NCBI GenBank assembly: GCA_905200615.1
Contig: CAJKLB010000007.1
Coordinates: 20,399-84,398, forward strand
Length of the DNA stretch: 64,000 bases
Source of the DNA: an uncultured Selenomonadales bacterium
GTDB taxonomy: Bacteria; Bacillota; Clostridia; Christensenellales; QALW01
Reading direction: 5' to 3'
This document shows, piece after piece, positions 42,936 through 51,532 of the stretch. The stretch's first letter is position 1. Every line of letters starts with the position of its first letter. The notes under the pieces were generated by a model. That model had not been told where the DNA came from. It was given only the letters and a program-made list of their open reading frames with translations, and did not search any database. Both the position numbers and the translations under genes were made by a program.

Positions 42936-44672
42936 TTAAAGCAGCAAGCTGGCGGCGGTGAAGACGATAAAAGAGACGGCATAGGCCGTAAGTGTTTGCG
43001 CCGCGACGGAAAGCAAAGCCGTTTTCACGCCGTATTCCTTAAGCAGAATAGAAACGGACGCGATACAGGGCGTGTACAGCGCGCAGAAAAACAGAAACGA
43101 AAGCAGAGAAGCCGGCGTAAAGACGGCGCCGGTTACACCCAGCACGCTCAGGGTGCTGATAATGGCTTCTTTGGCGCTGATGCCGGCAAGCAATGCCGCG
43201 CACAGCTGCCAGCAGGAAAACCCCAAGGGAACAAACAGAGGCAGCATGGCTTGGGCAATGTGATATAAAATACTGTTCTGCGTGGTATACTGCAGGGAAA
43301 AATCCAGATTGGCCAGCAGCCAAGTGACGGTGCTGGCGACAAAGATAATCGTAAAGGCGCGTTTTAAAAAATCCATCGCTTTATCCAGCATATCTTTGAT
43401 TACTGTGGAAAGCTTAGGAAGACGGTAGGGCGGAAGTTCCAGCAAAAAAGGCGGGTCATTGTTCTTTTTTGTTAAAAATCCTGTCATCAGAGCCGCCCCC
43501 AACCCGGAAAGATACAGCAATAGCACAAGAACAAACGATTGCCGGAAAAACAGACCGGACAGCATCAAATATACCGGCAGACGGGCGCTGCAGGAGATAA
43601 ACGGTACGGCTAAGGCTGTACTGCGCCGGTTGGCCTCTAATGTGCGGCAGGAAAGCAAGGCGGGAACGTTGCAGCCCAGCCCCATAATCAGCGGTACGAC
43701 GGCTTTGCCGGAAAAACCGCATCGGCGCATGGGGGTATCCATGATAAAGGCAACCCGTGCCATATAGCCCGAGTCCTCCAAAAGCGCCAGAAAAAAGAAC
43801 AGAATCAGCACGCATGGCAAAAAAGAGAGTACGCTTCCCACGCCGTTTAAAATACCGTCGCATATCAGGGCGGTGAGAAACGGTGAGGTATTCGCTTTTT
43901 CCAGCAGAGCCTCCAGCTGTCCGGCGGTAAAGTCCGTAAATTCTTCAATACCGCTTACCGCCGCTTTTCCTAAAAAGGAAAAGGTGATAAACAGTACCGC
44001 CGCCATAATCAATAGAAACATCGGAAAAGCGGTAAAACGTCCGGTAAGCAGACGGTCAGCCGCCGGTATTTTCGGCTGTTTTTTTAAAAATACATTTTGT
44101 TTGCAAAGAGCGTCAATATGACCGTAATAAAAAGAGGCGGTTTGTTCCGGTGACGTTTGCATGGCTGCCGGCAGTGCAAAGGGCGTTTTGACTTTCTTTG
44201 GGGGATTTTGCAGTGCTTTCAGCAGGCGATCCACATTTTTTCCGCTGCGCGCGCTGATGGGCAGTACCGGAATCCCAAGCGCCTGGGAAAGACCGGTACA
44301 ATTGATGGTTCCGCCTGCTTTTTCTACCTGATCCATCATGTTCAGTACGGCAATGACGGGAATATCAAATTCCAGCAGCTGCATTGTCAGATATAAACCC
44401 CGCTGAATCGCCGAAGCGTCAATAATATTGATGATTAAATCCGGTTTTTGCCTGATTAAATAGTTTTTTGCCACGCGTTCTTCCTGGGTGACGCAGGACA
44501 GAGAGTAAATACCGGGCAGATCCGCCAAAAGCGTATGGGTACCGATCACGGTGCCTTCCATTACTTCCACGGTGATACCCGGATAATTTCCGGCATGGGC
44601 GTTGTTGCCGGTGAGCCGGTTAAAAAGAGTGGTTTTTCCGCAGTTTTGGTTTCCCAATAAGGCAATATTCAT
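42936..44672 (-). CDS. feoB: Ferrous iron transporter FeoB
   Basis: A 578-aa protein with an N-terminal G domain and a polytopic membrane domain for Fe(II) uptake. G1 is GNQNCGKTTLFN, then G2 around NYPGITVE, G3 DLPG and G4 NMMD. Membrane hallmarks include PCVLILFFFLALLEDSGYMARVAFIMD and MGLGCNVPALLSCRTL. It is shorter than many FeoB proteins, which often exceed 600-700 aa. FeoA is not adjacent. ATG 44672 follows GGAGAAAC and overlaps the stop of the flippase gene; an upstream start at 44747 lies inside that gene. Confidence 0.95.
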   Translation of the reverse strand: MNIALLGNQNCGKTTLFNRLTGNNAHAGNYPGITVEVMEGTVIGTHTLLADLPGIYSLSCVTQEERVAKNYLIRQKPDLIINIIDASAIQRGLYLTMQLLEFDIPVIAVLNMMDQVEKAGGTINCTGLSQALGIPVLPISARSGKNVDRLLKALQNPPKKVKTPFALPAAMQTSPEQTASFYYGHIDALCKQNVFLKKQPKIPAADRLLTGRFTAFPMFLLIMAAVLFITFSFLGKAAVSGIEEFTDFTAGQLEALLEKANTSPFLTALICDGILNGVGSVLSFLPCVLILFFFLALLEDSGYMARVAFIMDTPMRRCGFSGKAVVPLIMGLGCNVPALLSCRTLEANRRSTALAVPFISCSARLPVYLMLSGLFFRQSFVLVLLLYLSGLGAALMTGFLTKKNNDPPFLLELPPYRLPKLSTVIKDMLDKAMDFLKRAFTIIFVASTVTWLLANLDFSLQYTTQNSILYHIAQAMLPLFVPLGFSCWQLCAALLAGISAKEAIISTLSVLGVTGAVFTPASLLSFLFFCALYTPCIASVSILLKEYGVKTALLSVAAQTLTAYAVSFIVFTAASLLL

Positions 44673-45949
44673 AGATGTTTCTCCTTTTTTATAAAGTGCA
44701 GGGCAGAGAAAAAGTTCATGAAAAAGGCTAAGATATCCTGAATACAATTACCCGCCACGAAGCCGTAAATACCAAAGCGCCAAACCAGCAGATAGGTTAG
44801 CAGCAGTCCCAGGCAGCCGTCGACGATACTGTTCAGCATCAGGCGCTTTTGATGTCCCAGACCGTTGAGCATGGTGCCGGATACCTGGCTCAGCCCGGAA
44901 AATAATACGCTGGGAATCAGCATTACCATAAAAGTACCCGCCAGGGGCTGATGGAAAATAATTCTTGCCGCGGCCGGAGCAAAGAGTAATAAAATCAGAC
45001 AAAACAAAAGGGAAATCCCGAAGGTAAAGAACATCGCACGGGAAAATTTTTGTTTTAGCCGTTCGTAATTGCCTAAATTTTTTGCAATTTCCGGCAGAAG
45101 TACAACGCACAGTGCGCCGATTACCGTCATGGGCATGTATACCACCGGATACGCCATGGAGGTGAGAATTCCGTATTGGGAAAGCGCCGCCTCTTTGGAA
45201 AGACCCCAGGCCATCAGTCCCAGCGGAAGAATTGTAGTCGTTCCCAAGTGAAGCAGTGTGGTGGCAAAACGCGAGAGTGTGGGCGGCAGGGCGTTTTGTA
45301 AGAGTTCACGGGTATAGTCCGGACCGTCTTTTTTGATTTTTCCGCAGCAGGCGAACAGCATGATGAAGGAAAGCACCCCGCCGAAGCTTACCGCTAAAGC
45401 GGCCAAGGCCGCGTCTTGGGAGGTATTTCCGCTGGCAAAGAGAGAAATCACCGCGATACCGAAAAGAATTTTTGAAATTTGTTCGATGATTTCAAAAACC
45501 GCCGGATAGGAGGATTTTTCATGCGCGTGCAGATACGCCGCGGGCAGAGAAGCCAGCGCGCCGAGTGTTACCGCGGGAATCAAGGCTAAAATAACACACC
45601 AAGCGGTTTTTTCGTGCAGAAAAGCCGAGGCGATAAAACCGCAGCCGGCCAGCATAACGGCACCGCTGAGCACGGTTACCGTGATGCCGATTTTCAGCCC
45701 TGAAATCAGTACCGCTCCGGCATGCCCCTGTTTCATATATTTGGCGCTCAGGCGCGATACCGCGTTGGGCAGTCCCGAGGCTACGGGTGTAATCAGCACC
45801 ATATATACGGACATGGAAAGCTGAAAGATACCCAGAGCTACCGGTGATATGGCCTGGGAAAGCCAAACTTTGTAGGCCATACCTAAAAATCGCACGGCAA
45901 TGTTGCTTATGGTAAGCATTCCGATATTGAAAACCATTTTTTTTCTCAT
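44669..45949 (-). CDS. SpoVB-like MOP-family flippase
   Basis: A 426-aa protein with about 12-14 predicted membrane segments. The start MRKKMVFNIGMLTISNIAVRFLGMAYKVWLSQAI and the stretch VASGLPNAVSRLSAKYMKQG match SpoVB and MurJ-like lipid-linked oligosaccharide flippases of Firmicutes. SpoVB acts in spore cortex synthesis, while related proteins move other lipid-linked glycans. The ATG at 45949 has GGTGA at good spacing; a longer start at 46048 would add an unusual tail. The stop overlaps feoB. Confidence 0.85.
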   Translation of the reverse strand: MRKKMVFNIGMLTISNIAVRFLGMAYKVWLSQAISPVALGIFQLSMSVYMVLITPVASGLPNAVSRLSAKYMKQGHAGAVLISGLKIGITVTVLSGAVMLAGCGFIASAFLHEKTAWCVILALIPAVTLGALASLPAAYLHAHEKSSYPAVFEIIEQISKILFGIAVISLFASGNTSQDAALAALAVSFGGVLSFIMLFACCGKIKKDGPDYTRELLQNALPPTLSRFATTLLHLGTTTILPLGLMAWGLSKEAALSQYGILTSMAYPVVYMPMTVIGALCVVLLPEIAKNLGNYERLKQKFSRAMFFTFGISLLFCLILLLFAPAAARIIFHQPLAGTFMVMLIPSVLFSGLSQVSGTMLNGLGHQKRLMLNSIVDGCLGLLLTYLLVWRFGIYGFVAGNCIQDILAFFMNFFSALHFIKKEKHL

Positions 45950-46001
45950 ATTAATCACCAATAGAAAATATGAAAAAATTGATAAAATTAGTACAAAGGA
46001 G

Positions 46002-46030
46002 TTGCGCCTAAGAATTTGTTGCGGTATAAT
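46002..46030 (+). promoter_or_regulatory. Sigma-A promoter of cysS
   Basis: TTGCGC (46002-46007), a 17-bp spacer and TATAAT (46025-46030). Just downstream GGTATAAA and TTTATACC form an 8-bp inverted repeat about 17 bp apart, a possible operator. The leader is about 70 nt and shows no T-box features. Confidence 0.55.
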
Positions 46031-46107
46031 GGTATAAATTATTAACATCTGGGTTTTTATACCTGTACGGCCTTGGGGCTGAATTTATAGATAAAACGGA
46101 GTCCTTT

Positions 46108-47493
46108 ATGTATATTTACAATACACTGAGCAATAAAAAAGAAGAGTTAAAACCCATTCATCCCGGTGAAATCAGAATGTATTCCTGTGGACCTACGGTA
46201 TACAATTACGCGCATATCGGCAATTTGCGCACGTATATTTTTATGGACCTGCTGCGCCGGGTACTGCGGTGCGACGGCTATAAACTTCTCGGGGTGATGA
46301 ACATTACCGATGTGGGTCATCTTACCAGTGACGCCGATTCCGGTGAGGATAAAATGGAAAAGGCGGCAAAGGCGCAAAAGAAATCACCGCTGGAAATTGC
46401 GGCGTATTATACTTCGGTTTTTAAAAACGACGTAGCGGCGCTGAATATCGGTCTGCCGGAAATCGTACCCAAGGCTACGGAGCATATTCAGGAGATGATT
46501 GACTTCGTAAAAGAGCTTCAGGAAAAAGGGTACGCTTATGAAACAAGCGACGGTATTTATTTTGATATTGTAAAGTACGGAAAATATGGTGTGCTCTCTA
46601 AGCTGGATTTAGAAGAGCAGTTGGCTGGCGCGCGGGTGGAAGTCAATGATCAGAAGCGTCATCCGGCGGATTTCGCGCTTTGGAAAAAAGCGCCTAAGGA
46701 ACATTTGCAGCAATGGGAAAGTCCCTGGGGAATGGGATATCCCGGCTGGCATATTGAGTGTTCGGCTATGGGCAGAAAATATTTGGGCGATACCTTTGAT
46801 ATTCATACCGGCGGTGTGGATCATATTCCGGTGCATCATGAAAATGAAATCGCGCAATCTACCGCGCTTTTAGGGCATCCGGCGGTGAATTACTGGATGC
46901 ACGGTGAGTTTATGATGGTGGATAACGGAAAAATGAGTAAGAGCTTAGGCAACACCTATACGGTGGAGGATTTGAAAAAGAAGGGGATTCTGCCTCTTTC
47001 CTTCCGTTATTTTTGCTTAAATGCACATTACCGCAATAAAATTAACTTTACCTGGGAGGCCATAAAAGCGGCGCAGGTTGCCTATATTCGCTTGTTGGAA
47101 GCCGTGCAGGCCAATAAGGATGCCCCGGAAGATGAAAGCACCCGCGCGTTGTGCGAAGAGGCCTATCGTGAGTTTATGGACGCGGCCAATGATGATTTAA
47201 ATATTCCCAAAGGGCTGGGCATTTTGTGGAATCTTTTGCGCTGCGGGAAAAAATCAAAGGAAATTTATGAAACAGCTTTGAAAATGGATGCCGTGCTGGG
47301 CTTGGATTTAGAAAAAGGCTATACGCCGCCGCAGGAGCAGGCGCCGCAGGAACTTCAGGAGAAACTGGCTGCCAGAACACAGGCCAGAAAAGAAAAAAAC
47401 TGGGCGCTTTCGGATCGGCTGCGGGATGAAATCAACGCCGCGGGCTATGATGTTAAAGATACTCCCGAGGGGTCAATCCTCGTGAAGAGATAA
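46108..47493 (+). CDS. cysS: Cysteinyl-tRNA synthetase
   Basis: A class I synthetase of 461 aa, typical length. The HIGH region is SCGPTVYNYAHIGNLRTYIF, the zinc-linked PGWHIECSAMG follows, and the KMSKS loop is GKMSKSLGN. The C-terminal anticodon region is complete, ending with AAGYDVKDTPEGSILVKR. It is followed 11 bp later by an oxidoreductase gene with its own GGAGA site. Confidence 0.97.
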   Translation: MYIYNTLSNKKEELKPIHPGEIRMYSCGPTVYNYAHIGNLRTYIFMDLLRRVLRCDGYKLLGVMNITDVGHLTSDADSGEDKMEKAAKAQKKSPLEIAAYYTSVFKNDVAALNIGLPEIVPKATEHIQEMIDFVKELQEKGYAYETSDGIYFDIVKYGKYGVLSKLDLEEQLAGARVEVNDQKRHPADFALWKKAPKEHLQQWESPWGMGYPGWHIECSAMGRKYLGDTFDIHTGGVDHIPVHHENEIAQSTALLGHPAVNYWMHGEFMMVDNGKMSKSLGNTYTVEDLKKKGILPLSFRYFCLNAHYRNKINFTWEAIKAAQVAYIRLLEAVQANKDAPEDESTRALCEEAYREFMDAANDDLNIPKGLGILWNLLRCGKKSKEIYETALKMDAVLGLDLEKGYTPPQEQAPQELQEKLAARTQARKEKNWALSDRLRDEINAAGYDVKDTPEGSILVKR

Positions 47494-47504
47494 GGAGAAA
47501 AAAG

Positions 47505-48548
47505 ATGAAAAATATTGCAGTAATCGGTTACGGCGGACAGGGGGCCTGGCATTGCGGGCAAATTGCCAAAAGTGATGTATGCGCGCTTAAAGGAACGTAT
47601 GATGTCCGGGAGGCGCGCCGGCAGGCTGCGGAAAAGAACGGTATAAAGGTCTATGCCTCCAATGAGGCCATTTTTGCCGATCCTGAGGTGGACGCGGTAG
47701 TGATTGCGGTACCGAATGACGATCATAAAGAACTTGTCATCAAGGCTTTGGAGGCAGGGAAAAATGTGATTTGTGAAAAACCGGTAGAGATGAGCTGTGC
47801 CGCGCTGGATCAGATGATCGCGGCGGCAGAGAAAGCCGGAAAATTCTTTACGGTGCATCAGAACCGCCGGTGGGACGTGGACTTTTTGGCTATGAAGCAG
47901 CTGGCGCGAAGCGGAGAGATCGGAAAAGTGCTGAATATTGAATCGCGCATACACGGCTCCCGCGGCATTCCCAGCGACTGGCGCTGTGAAAAAGAACACG
48001 GCGGCGGTATGCTGTTGGATTGGGGCGTACATCTGATTGATCAGATTCTGCAGATTTTTACCGAAAAAATTATAAAGGTATATTGCACTTTTTCCCATAT
48101 TACCAATCAGGAAGTGGACGACGGGTTTAAACTGGAGCTGTACTTTGCCGACGGTACTACGGCGCATATAGAAGTCGGTACGTATAATTTTATTGCGCTG
48201 CCGCGTTTTTATATGCAGGCGGAAAACGGTTCGGCTATTATTACCGATTGGCAGCATCCCTGTCATGTAGCGAAGCTGAAGGCATGGAATGAGAAAGACG
48301 TTACCCCGGTACAGAACGCCGCGGGTATTACGAAAACAATGGCGCCGCGGGATGAATTGACACTGGATGAATATGATTTAGAGATTCCCCGCAGTGATGT
48401 GCATGATTTTTACCGCAATGTATGTCAGGTATTGGATAAAAAGGCGGAATCTCTGATCAAGCTGGCGGAGGTACGCCGCGTGATGCAGGTAATGGAAGCC
48501 GCGTTCCTCTCGGATGAAAAGGGGCAGGCGCTGGAAACGGATATTTAA
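47505..48548 (+). CDS. Gfo/Idh/MocA-family oxidoreductase
   Basis: A 347-aa NAD(P)-dependent dehydrogenase. The Rossmann motif is IAVIGYGGQGAWH, then VIAVPNDDHKELVIKALEAGKNVICEKPVE with the conserved EKP, and the second-domain start HQNRRWDVDFLAM. The family acts on sugars, inositols and amino sugars; the substrate here is unknown. It is probably co-transcribed with cysS. A perfect 10-bp hairpin at 48562-48600 ends the unit. Confidence 0.93.
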   Translation: MKNIAVIGYGGQGAWHCGQIAKSDVCALKGTYDVREARRQAAEKNGIKVYASNEAIFADPEVDAVVIAVPNDDHKELVIKALEAGKNVICEKPVEMSCAALDQMIAAAEKAGKFFTVHQNRRWDVDFLAMKQLARSGEIGKVLNIESRIHGSRGIPSDWRCEKEHGGGMLLDWGVHLIDQILQIFTEKIIKVYCTFSHITNQEVDDGFKLELYFADGTTAHIEVGTYNFIALPRFYMQAENGSAIITDWQHPCHVAKLKAWNEKDVTPVQNAAGITKTMAPRDELTLDEYDLEIPRSDVHDFYRNVCQVLDKKAESLIKLAEVRRVMQVMEAAFLSDEKGQALETDI

Positions 48549-48561
48549 AAAACACACCTGT

Positions 48562-48607
48562 GCGGAAAAGGGCGCTCCGGAAAGAAGTGTCCTTTTCCGC
48601 TTCTTTT
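48562..48607 (+). terminator. Intrinsic terminator after cysS-oxidoreductase
   Basis: GCGGAAAAGG (48562-48571) and CCTTTTCCGC (48591-48600) pair perfectly, followed by the T-rich TTCTTTTC. Confidence 0.65.
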
Positions 48608-48851
48608 CATGAGTCGAAAAACAAGGCGGCTTGCCGAGAGTCATATGGCTCCTATTATGGTTCAGTACTTATCATACGGTAAACAGGAATTCGGAGAATA
48701 TATGACGGAAATTTACTGTATGACCTAAGGATATAAATATTAGAATCCGTTTGTTTGACGGAAAAATGCTCGTGGAAAGCGGGCTTCCTATTTGGCTCAA
48801 AAGATGAAAAAGAATGATTTGGATCCATCGGAAAGAGTATTGCTTCTGTAA

Positions 48852-49122
48852 ATGGAAAAAGAGATCTGTACATTTCTTGAAAAGGATGCGCGGCTGAACA
48901 GCGGTTTACACCGTTTACAGCATTCTTTTTTGTTGATGAACCATAGATCAGAGTTGATGATTCCGCAATTTTATACGCGTGTGAGCCGGGATATGAAAAA
49001 TTGATATCATGAGTGGAGAAATCGGGCTATACGAAAAATACGGTTTTGAAAAATACGGTGATTGCAATATACGGATAGCTGTTTGTTCAGTCAAGAATTT
49101 CATGGAATATGCGGTTTTGTAG
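48852..49122 (+). pseudogene. Decayed GNAT acetyltransferase
   Basis: Two short frames can be read in this region. The first, at 48852-49004, gives MEKEICTFLEKDARL and runs 50 codons. The second, at 49009-49122, gives IGLYEKYGFEKYGD, which matches the C-terminal acetyl-CoA-fold signature of GNAT enzymes (LYEKxGF), and then stops after 37 codons. The flanking 48640-48850 and 49123-49270 also look like broken coding sequence. The pieces are out of frame and lack the central GNAT motif. This explains most of the 775-bp gap between 48549 and 49323. Confidence 0.6.
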
Positions 49123-49323
49123 GGCAGTATGTGAGTTCTCTTTGAAAAGGACGGTGTCCGCAGATTTAAAGAGCATCTGATGGTGATCCTGTAATCCGGA
49201 GCAGAAACAAAGTTTGGTTTTCGTTTATATCTATGTAAGTAACTTCCTTATGAAGAACCCGGATGGGCAGGCGCTTTGTTTTCAGCATTTTTGCTTTGGC
49301 AAAAAATATTTAAGGAGAAAAAA

Positions 49324-50067
49324 ATGCGGATTAAATTTTTAGGGACAAGCCACGGATATGCTTCGGCGCGGAGGTATTGTTCTTGTACGATGATAGAAAC
49401 CGGCGGCTGTATTTATTATATTGACGCGGGCGCGCCGGTGTACCCGCTTACTTTAAAGGACGGACGCAGCGTGAAACATGTGCGGGCGCTGTTCAACACG
49501 CATTTTCACCGCGATCATATCGCCGGTGCTCCGGAGCTTTTGGAAAGCATTGATTGGTTTGAAAGGGAATGCAGCCTCAAGGTGTTTTTGCCTGAAGAAA
49601 ACGGAAAGCAAGGCCTGATCGGCTTTTTAAGCGCGATGAATGGGAAGCCGTTTACCAATGATCGCATTGATTTTCGTGTATATACTTCCGGAACCATTTA
49701 TTCTGATGAAAATATCACCGTTACCGCGTTTCCGACAAAGCATATTGCCTATCAAAATCGCCCGTCTTATGCTTTTTTGCTGCAGGCAGAGGGCAAACGC
49801 GTGCTGTTTACCGGAGATTTATCCGTCCGGCTGGAAGGACAGGATTTTCCTGCCGTGGCTTGGGAAGCGGAAAATGAGCTGATTGTTTGTGAAATGGCGC
49901 ATTTTACACCGGAACAGGCGCTTCCGTACTTGGAAAAATGCCGTACAAAACAGCTGGCGTTTACGCATGTATATCCTTTAGAGAAATATGACGTGATCCG
50001 ACAGATGAGCGGAAAATTTCCTTTTTCGGTTTTCGCCCCGGAGGACGGCGACGCGCTTTGGATTTAG
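49324..50067 (+). CDS. MBL-fold metallo-hydrolase
   Basis: A 247-aa metallo-beta-lactamase-fold protein. The metal motif is H60-F-H62-R-D64-H65 in NTHFHRDHIAG. VLFTGDLSVR supplies the later Asp and a late His is in FTHVYPLEKY. The opening RIKFLGTSHGYASARRYCSC resembles RNase Z- and phosphodiesterase-like members of the fold. Substrate is unknown. ATG 49324 follows AAGGAGAAAA; the upstream in-frame start at 49276 is rejected. Confidence 0.9.
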   Translation: MRIKFLGTSHGYASARRYCSCTMIETGGCIYYIDAGAPVYPLTLKDGRSVKHVRALFNTHFHRDHIAGAPELLESIDWFERECSLKVFLPEENGKQGLIGFLSAMNGKPFTNDRIDFRVYTSGTIYSDENITVTAFPTKHIAYQNRPSYAFLLQAEGKRVLFTGDLSVRLEGQDFPAVAWEAENELIVCEMAHFTPEQALPYLEKCRTKQLAFTHVYPLEKYDVIRQMSGKFPFSVFAPEDGDALWI

Positions 50068-50192
50068 GCTTTTTTAGGAAAACCCGCCGGGGGGAAAATC
50101 GGAGCAGCAGGTTTTTCTGTTTGCCCGGTGATGGCTGAAAAAGATCGAAACGTGCCGGGCTGGATAAAATATTTTGATAGGAGAAAAACAAA

Positions 50193-50912
50193 ATGGATAC
50201 GATAAAGATTTCTCATGGAAATACACAGATTATCGCGCACCGCGGGGTATCGGGAATTGAAACCGAAAACACGTGCGCGGCTTTTGTGGCCGCGGGTAAC
50301 CGGAGCTATTTCGGAATTGAAACCGACGTAAGGCAGACACTGGACGGAAAATTTGTACTGCTGCATGATGATACTACCGAACGCTGCGCCGGGGACTGTT
50401 TGATTCCGGAAAAATGCACGCTGCAAACGCTTCAGAGTTTACGGCTTTTGGATAAGGGCGATACGCGAAGCCGTTCGGACCTTCGGTTCCCCTCTCTGGC
50501 GGAGTATCTTCGTATTTGTAAGCGGTATGATAAAGTCGGCGTGCTGGAATTTAAGGGGGAATTTTCCCCGGCGGCGATGAAAAGATTGATTGAGGAAGTG
50601 GAAACCGAGTATGCCCGGGAGAAGATGATCTTTATTTCCTTTTCCTTTGAAAATCTGCTTACGCTGCGCAATGTCTGCCCGAAAGCCCACGCGCAGTTTC
50701 TTTCCGGGGAATGCAAGGAAGAAACGGTTTCTTTGGTAAAAGAGCATAATATGGGATTAGACCTTTATTATAACGCGTTGGATGAGAAGACGGTAAAAAG
50801 GCTGTTGAAGGAAGGAATTGAACTGAATTGCTGGACGGTGGATGATCCCGAAATTGCCGAGCGGCTGATTCGCTGGGGAGTGCAGTATATTACCTCCAAT
50901 ATTTTAGAGTAA
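50193..50912 (+). CDS. Glycerophosphodiester phosphodiesterase
   Basis: A 239-aa GDPD-fold enzyme that releases glycerol-3-phosphate from deacylated phospholipids or related diesters. It has IIAHRGVSGIETENT with the catalytic His, then GIETDVRQTLDGKFVLLHDDTTERC with the metal acids and the second His, and the family end GIELNCWTVDDPE. No signal peptide is present, so it acts in the cytoplasm. A GGAG site precedes the ATG; the gene stands 125 bp after the MBL gene. Confidence 0.94.
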   Translation: MDTIKISHGNTQIIAHRGVSGIETENTCAAFVAAGNRSYFGIETDVRQTLDGKFVLLHDDTTERCAGDCLIPEKCTLQTLQSLRLLDKGDTRSRSDLRFPSLAEYLRICKRYDKVGVLEFKGEFSPAAMKRLIEEVETEYAREKMIFISFSFENLLTLRNVCPKAHAQFLSGECKEETVSLVKEHNMGLDLYYNALDEKTVKRLLKEGIELNCWTVDDPEIAERLIRWGVQYITSNILE

Positions 50913-50957
50913 CGGCAGAACAAGCACAGAGTTCCCCGCTGTTCGGAGCAAAAAAAG

Positions 50958-50998
50958 TTATCCACAGAATTGACAACAGGTTATACCGGTTATCCACA
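50958..50998 (+). promoter_or_regulatory. Pair of perfect DnaA boxes
   Basis: TTATCCACA occurs at 50958-50966 and at 50990-50998, in the same orientation and 32 bp apart (about three helical turns). Between them lies a partial TTATACCGG. An AT-rich stretch follows towards the tRNA promoter. The match is exact; origin or regulatory function is inferred. Confidence 0.75.
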
Positions 50999-51117
50999 GG
51001 CCGATGTTCTCTTTTATGCGAAAGCCGAGAATGAAACGGTAAAAAACGGATATGCTAAAAAAGCCGAGTCGTTTCTGTTAAAATATAAGCGACGGAACTC
51101 TTTTTATTATTTTTTGA

Positions 51118-51146
51118 TTGACAAATTATATTCTCGTTGATATAAT
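51118..51146 (+). promoter_or_regulatory. Consensus sigma-A promoter of the tRNA genes
   Basis: Perfect TTGACA (51118-51123), 17-bp spacer and perfect TATAAT (51141-51146), 14 bp before tRNA-Met. It is the strongest promoter seen in the window. Confidence 0.85.
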
Positions 51147-51160
51147 GTGTTTTGTTTAAT

Positions 51161-51237
51161 GGCGGCATAGCTCAGTTGGCTAGAGCATTCGGTTCATACC
51201 CGACAGGTCGGTGGTTCAAGTCCACTTGCCGCTACCA
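51161..51237 (+). tRNA. tRNA-Met (CAT), elongator type
   Basis: A 77-nt cloverleaf with the CCA encoded. The acceptor stem GGCGGCA pairs with TGCCGCT (with one G-U), the D arm is AGCTCAGTTGGCTAGAGC and the anticodon loop is TTCATAC with CAT at 51195-51197. Its sequence resembles the Firmicute elongator tRNA-Met, and it lacks the initiator features of an unpaired first base pair and GGG/CCC anticodon stem. Confidence 0.92.
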
Positions 51238-51244
51238 GGCATAC

Positions 51245-51277
51245 GCCTCGTTCCCGGTGAGCGAGGCATCCTGTTTT
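51245..51277 (+). terminator. Terminator-like hairpin between the tRNAs
   Basis: GCCTCG (51245-51250) and CGAGGC (51262-51267) pair and are followed by ATCCTGTTTTT. It could end or attenuate tRNA transcription, or mark a processing spacer. Confidence 0.5.
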
Positions 51278-51310
51278 TGTGTCAATCTTTTATGCAAAAA
51301 CAGCTTTTTC

Positions 51311-51387
51311 GGAGGCATAGCTCAGCTGGTTAGAGCGCACGCTTCACATGCGTGAGGTCGCGGGTTCGAGTCCCTCTGCCTCCACCA
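51311..51387 (+). tRNA. tRNA-Val (CAC)
   Basis: A 77-nt cloverleaf with CCA encoded. The acceptor GGAGGCA/TGCCTCC is perfect, the anticodon stem CACGC/GCGTG encloses TTCACAT with anticodon CAC, and the T loop is TTCGAGT. It lies 73 bp after tRNA-Met and reads GTG codons. Confidence 0.93.
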
Positions 51388-51388
51388 G

Positions 51389-51433
51389 AAAAAGCACAAC
51401 ACTGTAGAGTCGAACTCTCGTGTTGTGCTTTTT
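51389..51433 (+). terminator. Strong intrinsic terminator after tRNA-Val
   Basis: AAAAAGCACAACAC (51389-51402) and GTGTTGTGCTTTTT (51420-51433) form a 14-bp perfect stem directly after the tRNA. Confidence 0.85.
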
Positions 51434-51532
51434 GTTATTTATTTGTTTCTGAATGAAAATTGGATTAACCGATACCGCAAATTGGATACTATATAGTCGA
51501 AAGCTTTCAATAAAAAGTCGGGAGGTGAGGTT

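Noticed and set aside
51161..51237. Initiator tRNA or tRNA-Ile2 (CAT)
   Set aside because: The first acceptor pair is a G-U pair, not an unpaired C-A, and the anticodon stem lacks the GGG/CCC of an initiator. The whole sequence resembles elongator tRNA-Met, although lysidine-modified tRNA-Ile cannot be wholly ruled out by eye.
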